A DNA stretch of 63,028 nt, taken from an uncultured Lachnospiraceae bacterium (GTDB lineage: Bacteria; Bacillota; Clostridia; Lachnospirales; Lachnospiraceae). Shown piece after piece: positions 1-6,939 of the stretch. The notes beneath the pieces were generated by a model. The model saw only the letters and a list, made by a program, of their open reading frames with translations. It was not told the DNA's origin and did no database searches. The stretch spans positions 1 through 63,028 of the forward strand of contig CANQUG010000012.1 of assembly GCA_947626985.1 (NCBI GenBank). Direction: 5' to 3'. The position numbers and the translations under genes were made by a program. Numbering within the stretch: the stretch's first letter is position 1; each line of letters begins with the position of its first letter.

Positions 1-224
1 TCTGCATCTGTGTGAAGGATCACGGCTGCGGCATCGGCGAAAAGGAGCAGGAGTTTATTTTCGAACCCTTCTATCAGGTGCACAAAAACGGAAACACAGG
101 CGGCTTCGGCCTGGGACTTTCCATTGTGGACAGGATCGCCCGGCTTCACGGAGGAAACGTCACGGTAAGGAGCAGGCCGGGAGAGGGCAGCGAATTTACT
201 TTGTCCATCCCTGATAAACAGTAA
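1..224 (+). CDS. Sensor histidine kinase, C-terminal end (partial)
   Basis: Only the last ~73 codons lie in the window; the reading frame is open at base 3 and stops with TAA at 222-224. The fragment is the end of a HATPase_c domain: a G1-type box DHGCGIG, an F-box region (FEPFYQV) and the G2 box GFGLGLS, followed by the closing strands of the ATP-binding fold. This is the typical C-terminus of a membrane histidine kinase that autophosphorylates and passes phosphate to a response regulator. Sensor and dimerisation domains lie outside, so the signal cannot be read. It ends just upstream of the promoter of the cysD operon on the same strand. Confidence 0.9.
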   Translation, partial: CICVKDHGCGIGEKEQEFIFEPFYQVHKNGNTGGFGLGLSIVDRIARLHGGNVTVRSRPGEGSEFTLSIPDKQ

Positions 225-265
225 CTGCACAGAGTTATTTTCTGTTTTGAAAAAAACATTCCTTA

Positions 266-337
266 TTTAATCAGTGTCTTTAATGCTTTTTTAATGAACG
301 TCATATATAATCTTAAGATTGCTGTCTGCAGACAGCA
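266..337 (+). promoter_or_regulatory. Putative activated promoter of the cysD operon with phased TTTAAT repeats and a leader hairpin
   Basis: Three copies of TTTAAT start at 266, 279 and 290, about one helical turn apart, just upstream of a consensus -10 TATAAT at 306-311. The position expected for -35 (283-288) is poor. Phased direct repeats before a promoter lacking -35 are typical of OmpR/PhoB-family activators. The transcript would start near 317 and carry the 18-bp perfect palindrome TGCTGTCTGCAGACAGCA at 320-337 ahead of the cysD ribosome site. Regulator identity is inference; the kinase gene ending at 224 is a candidate partner. Confidence 0.5.
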
Positions 338-362
338 GAATAAAAAAGGAGATTTTAGCTGC

Positions 363-1256
363 ATGAATCATCTGGACGAATTAGAGGCGGAAGCCATATA
401 CATTATGCGGGAGGTGGCGGCGGAGTGTGAAAAACCGGTGATGCTCTATTCCATCGGGAAGGACTCCTCCGTGATGCTGCATCTGGCCATGAAGGCTTTT
501 TACCCTGAAAAGCCGCCATTCCCTTTTCTCCATGTGAATACCACCTGGAAATTTAAGGAGATGATCCGTTTTCGCGATCAGAGAGCCCGTGAGCTGGGCA
601 TAGAAATGCTGGAATACATTAATGAGGAGGGAGTCCGCCAGGGGATCAACCCCTTCGACCACGGGGCCTCCTACACGGATATCATGAAGACCCAGGCGCT
701 GAAGCAGGCGCTGGATAAATACGGCTTCACCGCCGCCTTCGGAGGAGGAAGGAGGGACGAGGAGAAATCCAGAGCCAAGGAACGGATTTTTTCCTTCCGG
801 AACCAGAACCATGCCTGGGATCCCAAGAACCAGAGACCGGAGATGTGGAAGCTGTTCAACACCAGGATCCGGCCGGGGGAGAGCATTCGCGTATTTCCTC
901 TTTCCAACTGGACGGAGAAGGATATCTGGCAGTATATCCGGAGAGAGAATATTCCCATCGTGTCCCTCTATTTTGCCAAAGAGAGACCGGTGGTGGTGCG
1001 CAACGGGCAGATCATCATGGTGGACGACGACCGCATGAAGCTGCTGCCGGGAGAGAAGGTGGAGATGAAGAAGGTACGTTTCCGTACCCTTGGATGCTAT
1101 CCTCTCACGGGAGGAATGGAGTCGGATGCGGATACCCTGGATGCGATCATAGAAGAAACTCTCTCCGCTGTGGAATCCGAGAGGACCAGCCGGATCATCG
1201 ATTCGGACGGAGGCGCTTCCAGTATGGAAAAAAGAAAACGGGAGGGCTATTTCTGA
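363..1256 (+). CDS. cysD: Sulfate adenylyltransferase small subunit
   Basis: CysD catalyses adenylation of sulfate (ATP + sulfate to APS + PPi), driven by GTP hydrolysis in its partner CysN. The 297-residue product has the PP-loop motif YSIGKDSS near residues 29-36, the [15 protein letters not shown] block and the expected CysD length. The start chosen is ATG 363, 11 bases after AAAAGGAG (344-351); an earlier in-frame ATG at 294 lies upstream of the -10 box and is unlikely. It is followed after 2 bases by cysNC, so the two are co-translated. No cysH, cysI or cysJ is nearby, which suggests that APS here feeds PAPS synthesis. Confidence 0.95.
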   Translation: MNHLDELEAEAIYIMREVAAECEKPVMLYSIGKDSSVMLHLAMKAFYPEKPPFPFLHVNTTWKFKEMIRFRDQRARELGIEMLEYINEEGVRQGINPFDHGASYTDIMKTQALKQALDKYGFTAAFGGGRRDEEKSRAKERIFSFRNQNHAWDPKNQRPEMWKLFNTRIRPGESIRVFPLSNWTEKDIWQYIRRENIPIVSLYFAKERPVVVRNGQIIMVDDDRMKLLPGEKVEMKKVRFRTLGCYPLTGGMESDADTLDAIIEETLSAVESERTSRIIDSDGGASSMEKRKREGYF

Positions 1257-1258
1257 CC

Positions 1259-3100
1259 ATGAAAAATGATTTGTTGAAATTTATTACCTGCGGAAGCGTG
1301 GACGACGGCAAATCCACTCTCATCGGCCATATGCTCTACGATGCGAAGCTGATTTTTGCCGATCAGAAAAAAGCTCTGGAGCTGGATTCCAGGGTGGGCT
1401 CCAGAGACGGAAATATCGATTATTCCCTTCTTCTGGACGGCCTGATGGCGGAGCGGGAGCAGGGAATCACCATAGATGTGGCATACCGCTATTTTACTAC
1501 GGACAACCGGAGTTTTATCGTGGCGGATACGCCGGGACACGAGGAATATACCCGGAATATGGCCGTGGGAGCTTCCTTTGCCAGTCTGGCCGTGATTCTG
1601 GTGGACGCCAGCAAGGGCGTCCTCACCCAGACCAAGCGCCACTCCAGGATCTGTTCTCTCATGGGAATCCGGCATTTTGTGTTTGCGGTAAACAAGATGG
1701 ATCTGGTGAATTACAGCCAGATGACCTTTGACAAGATCAAGAGACATATCAAGATGCTCATGGCGGAGTTTGACTATCAGTCCCTGCAGATCATTCCCGT
1801 TTCCGCCACGGAAGGAGATAATATCACGAAGAAGTCCGACCGTCTTTCCTGGTATAACGGCAAGACGCTTCTGGCTTACCTGGAGGATGTGGACGTGAAG
1901 GAGGAGGACGGCGGCGAGGGCTTTTCCATGGCTGTCCAGAGAGTCTGCAGACCCAACCAGAACTTCCGGGGCTTCCAGGGACAGATCTCTACCGGAGAAA
2001 TTTCCGTGGGGGATACCGTGACGGTTCTTCCCAGCCGGGAGACCGCAGGCGTTCTGTCCATCCTGCAGGGGGATCAGAAGGTGGAGAAGAGCGGCAGCGG
2101 ATACTGCGTGACGCTGCAGCTGGACCGGGAGGTGGATGTTTCCAGGGGCTGCGTGATCGTAAAGGATTACTCCCTTCACATTTCCTCCATGTTTGTGGCC
2201 TCCATTCTGTGGATGGACGACAGCAGTCTCATGGCGGGGAGGAATTTCTGGCTGAAGCTGGGGACACAGCAGATTCCCGCCACAGTCATGCGCATCAAGC
2301 ATAAGATCGACGTGAATACCGGCGCGGAGATTTCCGCGGATACCATTTATAAAAACGAGATCGCCTGCTGCGAGATTTCCGTGGGCAGCAGCATCGTATT
2401 TGACAAATTTGCCAGCAACCGGGAGCTGGGCTCCCTGATCCTCATCGACCGGATCACCAATATGACCTCCGCCTGCGGCGTGGTGATGTATCCCCTTCAC
2501 AGAGGACACAGCCTCACCTGGCACAATATGGACATTACCAAAGAACTGCGGGAGAGCCAGCTGGGACAGAAGGCCTTCACCATATGGATGACGGGGCTTT
2601 CCGGGTCCGGAAAATCCACCCTGGCCAACGCGCTGGAAAAAAGACTGTTCTCCATGGGGAAGCATACCATGCTTCTGGATGGAGATAATGTGCGTATGGG
2701 TCTGAATAAAAACCTGGGCTTCGATGAGAATGACAGGATCGAGAATATCCGCCGGATCGCCGAGGTATCCAAACTGATGAACGACGCCGGGCTGATCGTG
2801 CTCACGTCCTTCATTTCTCCCTTCAGTCAGGACAGGAAGAACGCCAGGGAGATCATCGGGCCGGGTTTTGTGGAGGTGTATGTATCCACTCCGCTGGAAG
2901 AGTGCGAGCGCAGGGACGTGAAGGGACTTTACCGGGAGGCCAGACAGGGAATCATCACCAACTTCACCGGCATTTCCAGTCCCTATGAGGTGCCGGAAAA
3001 GCCGGAGGCTGTGGTGGATACCAGCCGGCATACCATCGATGAGTGCGTAGATATTGTTCTGGAGAAGCTGCAGGACTTTCTGAAGACGCCGGAGCAGTGA
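1259..3100 (+). CDS. cysNC: Bifunctional sulfate adenylyltransferase GTPase subunit / APS kinase
   Basis: A 613-residue fusion. Residues ~1-425 are CysN, an EF-Tu-like GTPase: P-loop GSVDDGKST at 12-20, switch motif DTPGHEEYT, NKMD guanine specificity motif, then beta-barrel domains. Residues ~430-613 are CysC, the APS kinase that makes PAPS: P-loop GLSGSGKST and the LDGDNVR motif. With CysD it converts sulfate to PAPS in the cytosol. ATG 1259 is 2 bases after the cysD stop; a longer in-frame reading upstream overlaps cysD and is not real. CysN-CysC fusions are known in many bacteria. The next gene is a sulfotransferase, so the product is probably used as a sulfonate donor. Confidence 0.95.
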   Translation: MKNDLLKFITCGSVDDGKSTLIGHMLYDAKLIFADQKKALELDSRVGSRDGNIDYSLLLDGLMAEREQGITIDVAYRYFTTDNRSFIVADTPGHEEYTRNMAVGASFASLAVILVDASKGVLTQTKRHSRICSLMGIRHFVFAVNKMDLVNYSQMTFDKIKRHIKMLMAEFDYQSLQIIPVSATEGDNITKKSDRLSWYNGKTLLAYLEDVDVKEEDGGEGFSMAVQRVCRPNQNFRGFQGQISTGEISVGDTVTVLPSRETAGVLSILQGDQKVEKSGSGYCVTLQLDREVDVSRGCVIVKDYSLHISSMFVASILWMDDSSLMAGRNFWLKLGTQQIPATVMRIKHKIDVNTGAEISADTIYKNEIACCEISVGSSIVFDKFASNRELGSLILIDRITNMTSACGVVMYPLHRGHSLTWHNMDITKELRESQLGQKAFTIWMTGLSGSGKSTLANALEKRLFSMGKHTMLLDGDNVRMGLNKNLGFDENDRIENIRRIAEVSKLMNDAGLIVLTSFISPFSQDRKNAREIIGPGFVEVYVSTPLEECERRDVKGLYREARQGIITNFTGISSPYEVPEKPEAVVDTSRHTIDECVDIVLEKLQDFLKTPEQ

Positions 3101-3116
3101 GGCGGAAGCGCCGTCA

Positions 3117-3207
3117 GGGCTTCCATTCCCGCAGGGCGGAGAGTTCCTGACCGGCGGCGACGTCGTGGAGGCCGCAGGAAAAGGGGGCTTCCGTTCCCGC
3201 GGAGCGG
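3117..3207. repeat. Short direct repeat between cysNC and the sulfotransferase
   Basis: Two 23-bp copies with 3 differences, at 3117-3139 and 3185-3207 (both begin GGGCTTCC and contain TTCCCGC), spaced 68 bp. The 198-bp gap between the genes is very GC-rich and otherwise shows only the ribosome site of the next gene. Function unknown; it could form alternative hairpins in the operon mRNA. Confidence 0.55.
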
Positions 3208-3298
3208 TCAGCTTTTGCGGGGCGGAAAGTCTCTGCGCGCCGGAGGGTTTCTCCAGAACAGAAAAAAGAAAGGATAAAGAAAAGACAGAGGAGAACAT

Positions 3299-4558
3299 AT
3301 GGCTACAGTATATCTGCATATCGGCACGCCGAAAACCGGCACGTCCGCCATTCAGCATTTCCTGATCGAAAACAGAGAGACGATTAAACAATTCGGGTAC
3401 TGCCTGCCGGATCTGTATTTCGGGTTCGGAATGCCTTTTCTGGAAAAAAACGGGCATGTTCTGGTACACCGCTACCGCAGAGAGACTGTGGAACAGAGCA
3501 GGAAGGAGTACCGGGAGGGAGTGGACAGAGCCTTCGAGGTCCTGGAACAGGCGGCGAAGGAGTATGACAACATTATCCTGACGGAGGAGGAAATCTGGAA
3601 GGACTGCAATTCCATCAAAAATTTCTGGAAGGATCTGATGGCCCGCTTTGACAGGATCGGGTGCAGCGTGAAGGTGGTAGTGTACCTGCGCAGACAGGAT
3701 CAGATCGTGGAATCCCTCTGGAATCAGTGGGTCAAGTCCTTCTACCGGACCACCATAAGCTTCCGGGAATGGCTGGATAAGAAAAAGTACAGCTACTATC
3801 CCATGGATTACTACGGGCATCTCATGAAGATCGCCAAATACGTGGGAAAGGAGAATATTATCGTACGGGTGTATGAAAAGTCCCGCTTCGAGGGAGATGA
3901 GCAGTCGATCTTTTCCGATTTTTTCCAGACTATCGGTCTGCCCCTGACGGACGATTACAAGCGGGATACCACATCCACCAATCACGGGCTGAAAAATAAT
4001 TTTATCGAGCTTAAGAGAATGATCAACGGGATCCCGGAGTACAAAGAGGTCCAGGATTTTCTGAGGCGTCCTGTTCTGTACGCCAGCGATTATGCCGACA
4101 AGGTGGATCACGCACCGAAAAATACCATGTTTTCCTATGAGGAGCAGCTGGCCCTTATGAAAGAATTTGAGGAGACCAATCGTAAGGTGGCTGTGGAATT
4201 TCTGGGAAGAGAGGACGGAATCCTCTTTACGGAGCCCATGAATGAGCTTCCCATGTGGAAATGGAATCCGGATACGGTTTCCAGAGATCTTCTGCTGATC
4301 ATGGGGGAAGCGTTTATTACCCAGGAGAAGAAGCGGGTCCATCAGCAGGAGACCCTGGAGACCCTGGTGAAGGAGATGCGGTCCGCCAGAGGCAAGATAG
4401 ACGCCCAGCAGAAGCGGCTGGATGCCCAGAAGCTTCTCATCGAGAACCAGCAGAAGCAGATCAGGACGCTGCAGTCCCAGGTGGATTCCATGTACCGGAA
4501 TCCGGTTTTCCGGGCTTACCGGAAGGTGCGGAAGCTGATAAAGGGAGAACGGGGATAA
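3299..4558 (+). CDS. PAPS-dependent sulfotransferase with C-terminal coiled coil
   Basis: A 419-residue cytosolic protein. The N-terminus has the 5'-phosphosulfate loop HIGTPKTGTSA (residues 7-17), and YLRRQDQIVES near 129-139 fits the 3'-phosphate binding strand and helix of the sulfotransferase fold. Residues ~340-400 form a coiled coil rich in Q, K, E and L, followed by a basic tail (RAYRKVRKLIKGERG). Such tails are common in enzymes acting on surface glycans, possibly for oligomerisation or membrane proximity. ATG 3299 follows AGGAG at 3289-3293. Position after cysD-cysNC links PAPS supply to transfer. The acceptor (glycan, lipid, steroid or other) cannot be read from sequence. Confidence 0.85.
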   Translation: MATVYLHIGTPKTGTSAIQHFLIENRETIKQFGYCLPDLYFGFGMPFLEKNGHVLVHRYRRETVEQSRKEYREGVDRAFEVLEQAAKEYDNIILTEEEIWKDCNSIKNFWKDLMARFDRIGCSVKVVVYLRRQDQIVESLWNQWVKSFYRTTISFREWLDKKKYSYYPMDYYGHLMKIAKYVGKENIIVRVYEKSRFEGDEQSIFSDFFQTIGLPLTDDYKRDTTSTNHGLKNNFIELKRMINGIPEYKEVQDFLRRPVLYASDYADKVDHAPKNTMFSYEEQLALMKEFEETNRKVAVEFLGREDGILFTEPMNELPMWKWNPDTVSRDLLLIMGEAFITQEKKRVHQQETLETLVKEMRSARGKIDAQQKRLDAQKLLIENQQKQIRTLQSQVDSMYRNPVFRAYRKVRKLIKGERG

Positions 4559-4570
4559 CTGCACAGAAAT

Positions 4571-4636
4571 AAAGACCTTCTTTTGGGACAGCCGTCAGGA
4601 GTTTCTGCCTGCGCTGAAGAGGGAGGTCTTTTCTTT
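4571..4636 (+). terminator. Probable terminator after the sulfonation operon
   Basis: AAAGACCT (4571-4578) pairs with AGGTCTTT (4624-4631), followed by a T-rich run TCTTTT. The long interior contains further complementary bases (CAG...CTG), giving a branched stem. It lies between the sulfotransferase stop and the tadA ribosome site. Confidence 0.55.
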
Positions 4637-4655
4637 TGGAATAAGGAGGAGCGCT

Positions 4656-5123
4656 TTGACGGAACAGGAACGTTTTATGAGGGAAGCCCTCCGCCAGGCA
4701 AAAAAGGCGCTGGCTCTGGAGGAGGTTCCCATCGGCTGCGTGATCGTCTCTGAGGGAAAGATCATCGCCCGGGGCTACAACCGCAGGAACACGGACAAAA
4801 ATACCCTGTCCCACGCGGAACTGAACGCCATCCGGAAGGCTTCGAAGAAGGCGGGAGACTGGCGTCTGGAGGGCTGCACCATGTATGTGACCCTGGAACC
4901 CTGCCAGATGTGCGCCGGGGCTCTGGTGCAGGCCCGGATCGACGAGGTGGTGATCGGGACCATGAATCCCAAGGCCGGCTGCGCGGGCTCCGTGATCAAT
5001 CTTCTGGAGATGGAGGGTTTTAATCACAAGGTGAAGGTGACCCGGGGAGTCCTGGAGGAGGAATGCTCCGCCATGCTGTCGGATTTTTTCCGGGAACTGC
5101 GCAGAAAGAAAAAGAAAGAATAG
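4656..5123 (+). CDS. tadA: tRNA-specific adenosine deaminase
   Basis: TadA deaminates A34 to inosine in tRNA-Arg(ACG). The 155-residue protein has the deaminase zinc site HAE (53-55, with the catalytic Glu) and PCQMC (82-86), and normal family length. The start is TTG 4656, 6 bases after AAGGAGG; no ATG is better placed. The C-terminus is a Lys/Arg run (RRKKKKE). It sits in the conserved Firmicutes neighbourhood tadA - SRP RNA - dnaX - ybaB - recR, here interrupted by pfkA and with the SRP RNA reversed. Confidence 0.95.
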   Translation: MTEQERFMREALRQAKKALALEEVPIGCVIVSEGKIIARGYNRRNTDKNTLSHAELNAIRKASKKAGDWRLEGCTMYVTLEPCQMCAGALVQARIDEVVIGTMNPKAGCAGSVINLLEMEGFNHKVKVTRGVLEEECSAMLSDFFRELRRKKKKE

Positions 5124-5208
5124 ACAAGAAATAAAAAGGAACCTGCACTGCCCGTATGAAGGGGATGGAAAAGAACAGAAAGAATAGACAAGAAATAAAA
5201 AAGGAACC
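5113..5208. repeat. Duplicated tail of tadA / terminator region
   Basis: The end of tadA and the bases just after it (from AGAAAGAATAGACAAGAAAT at 5113) recur almost unchanged from 5177, 64 bp later, and continue into GGAACC in both copies. The second copy forms one side of the SRP RNA terminator; the first looks like a degraded version. Probably a local tandem duplication. Confidence 0.7.
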
Positions 5209-5226
5209 CTGCTCCGCCAGGGTTCC
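5196..5226 (-). terminator. Rho-independent terminator of the SRP RNA
   Basis: Perfect 9-bp stem GGAACCCTG (5203-5211) / CAGGGTTCC (5218-5226), 6-base loop, followed on the minus strand by a run of six T residues (plus-strand A run 5197-5202). On the plus strand there is no T run, so it acts for the minus-strand SRP RNA transcript. Confidence 0.85.
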
Positions 5227-5267
5227 CGAATCCGGGGAAGCAGCTGTTTCCCCGTGTGATGTTCTTT

Positions 5268-5530
5268 TTTGCGCGCCGCACTTCGACGTGCTTCCCCAGA
5301 CGTTACCTTTACAGTTAACTCGGCCCAGGCGCCCTCAAGGCACACAGAAGGTTCTGCTTAGTGCTGCTGCATTCCTGCCCTGACACGGTTCACAGATTCC
5401 TGTTGCTTGAGACCCGGACGTCAACGCCACTTATAAAGGGCAGCTCCACAAAAGACAGGCCTCAGATTGGCATCACCCCTGCTGTAGCGGATTGCAGGTA
5501 CAGGGCACCGCTATCTCCCCGGCTGCGCAG
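5268..5530 (-). ncRNA. ffs: Signal recognition particle RNA, large Gram-positive type
   Basis: Read on the minus strand, the sequence contains the SRP domain hairpin with the GGAA tetraloop context CAGGGCAGGAATGCAGCAG flanked by GTGAACCGTGT and CACTAAGCAGAACC, which is diagnostic for helix 8 bound by Ffh. About 265 nt, with a 5' Alu-like portion, it matches the Bacillus/Clostridium scRNA class rather than short 4.5S RNA. A perfect sigma-A promoter lies just upstream and a strong terminator ~45-70 nt beyond the mature 3' end, which is approximate. It guides membrane proteins to the translocon with Ffh. Its orientation is opposite to tadA and dnaX. Confidence 0.92.
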
Positions 5531-5535
5531 ACTTT

Positions 5536-5564
5536 AGTATAGTGGTTTTTAATTGTTTTGTCAA
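5536..5564 (-). promoter_or_regulatory. Promoter of the SRP RNA
   Basis: On the minus strand TTGACA (5564-5559), 17-bp spacer, TATACT (5541-5536): near-perfect sigma-A consensus. The start is expected near 5529, matching the 5' end of the SRP RNA. It diverges from the pfkA promoter. Confidence 0.9.
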
Positions 5565-5580
5565 GTTTTTTCATTTTCTA

Positions 5581-5610
5581 TTGCGGGGACGGGTAAAAAT
5601 ATTATATAAT
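5581..5610 (+). promoter_or_regulatory. Promoter of pfkA
   Basis: TTGCGG (5581-5586), 18-bp spacer, TATAAT (5605-5610), 41 bases before the pfkA start. It lies back to back with the SRP RNA promoter. Confidence 0.7.
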
Positions 5611-5651
5611 AGGTCTAACCAAACATACAAAAAGAAGCGGGGTGTTAATTT

Positions 5652-6734
5652 ATGAAAAAGAAAATTGGTTTGTTGACAAGCGGCGGTGACTGCCAGGCGC
5701 TGAACGCTACCATGAGGGGCGTTGTAAAAGGTCTCTCCAATATGGTGGACGAGCTGGAGGTTTACGGTTTCGACGACGGCTATAAGGGCCTGATCTATGG
5801 AAAATACCGTATGCTTACCTCCAGGGATTTTTCCGGTATCCTGACTGTGGGCGGAACGATCCTGGGAACCTCCCGTCAGCCCTTCAAGCTGATGCGTGTT
5901 CCGGATGAGAAGGGCCTGGACAAGGTAGCCGCTATGAAACAGACCTATTACAGGCTGAATCTGGACTGCCTGGTGATCCTGGGCGGAAACGGAACTCAGA
6001 AGACGGCCAATCTTCTGAGAGAGGAAGGACTGAACATCATCCATCTTCCCAAGACCATTGACAACGATATTTTCGGAACGGATATGACCTTCGGTTTCCA
6101 GAGCGCCGTGGACCTTGCCACCAGCGCCATCGACAGTATTCATACCACTGCCGCGTCTCACGGACGTGTATTTATTGTGGAGGTTATGGGACATAAGGTA
6201 GGAAGCCTGACTCTTCATGCGGGACTTGCCGGAGGCGCGGATATTATCCTGATTCCGGAGATCCCCTATGATATCAAGAAGATCGCGGACGCCATCAACA
6301 GACGTAACAAGGCCGGCAAGAGATTTACCATCCTGGCCGTTGCGGAGGGCGCCATCTCCAAAGAGGACGCCAAGCTTTCCAAGAAGAAATATAAAGAAAA
6401 GCTGGAGAAGAGAGCGAAGAAGTATCCCTCCGTTTCCTTCGAGATCGCGGATGAGATCCTGAAGGAGACCGGAAGCGAGGTCCGTGTTACCGTTCCCGGA
6501 CATACCCAGCGAGGCGGAGCGCCCTGTCCCTATGACCGTGTGCTTTCCACCAGAATCGGCGCCGGCGCCGCGGAAGCCATTATGGATGAAGAGTACGGCG
6601 TGATGATCGGTATTGTGAACAACAAGATCAAACGTGTTCCTCTGGCCGAGTGCGCAGGCAAGCTGAAGATGGTATCCGCCAAGGATCAGACCGTGAAGGC
6701 GGCGAAGGAGATCGGAATCAGCTTCGGCGACTGA
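5652..6734 (+). CDS. pfkA: 6-phosphofructokinase (mixed ATP/PPi clade)
   Basis: Phosphorylates fructose 6-phosphate to the 1,6-bisphosphate in glycolysis. The 360-residue protein has the N-terminal TSGGD motif, a GGNGT motif at 111-115 and PKTIDND at 133-139. In family terms the Gly after Asn favours ATP, whereas Lys in PKTIDND (instead of Gly in PGTIDND) is typical of the PPi-using and group III enzymes; Asn replaces the usual Asp of GGDG. The phosphoryl donor is therefore uncertain. ATG 5652 follows AAGCGGGGTG. It has its own promoter and is followed by a perfect stem-loop, so it is monocistronic. Confidence 0.93.
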   Translation: MKKKIGLLTSGGDCQALNATMRGVVKGLSNMVDELEVYGFDDGYKGLIYGKYRMLTSRDFSGILTVGGTILGTSRQPFKLMRVPDEKGLDKVAAMKQTYYRLNLDCLVILGGNGTQKTANLLREEGLNIIHLPKTIDNDIFGTDMTFGFQSAVDLATSAIDSIHTTAASHGRVFIVEVMGHKVGSLTLHAGLAGGADIILIPEIPYDIKKIADAINRRNKAGKRFTILAVAEGAISKEDAKLSKKKYKEKLEKRAKKYPSVSFEIADEILKETGSEVRVTVPGHTQRGGAPCPYDRVLSTRIGAGAAEAIMDEEYGVMIGIVNNKIKRVPLAECAGKLKMVSAKDQTVKAAKEIGISFGD

Positions 6735-6795
6735 TGCCGCGCTCTGTTTCCGGTGTAAGCAGTCAGCTGTTTGAGAAGAAACTATCATAACCATT

Positions 6796-6828
6796 CACAG
6801 AAAAGTTGCCTCCGGCAACTTTTCTGTG
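6796..6828. terminator. Strong stem-loop after pfkA
   Basis: Perfect 15-bp stem CACAGAAAAGTTGCC (6796-6810) / GGCAACTTTTCTGTG (6814-6828) with a 3-base loop. There is no long T run beyond the stem, but its descending arm contains TTTT. Confidence 0.75.
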
Positions 6829-6939
6829 TGCATAAGAACATAACCCGTCGGATCAGCGTTCCTGTTCCCTGCCGGAAACTCAGCGGCGGGAAAAACGGGA
6901 TCTTCTGACCGGCCGGCGATAGATATCAGGAGTCTGTGA

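Noticed and set aside
1247-4564. 1105-codon open frame on the minus strand
   Set aside because: Antisense shadow of cysNC and the sulfotransferase, with no recognisable domain.
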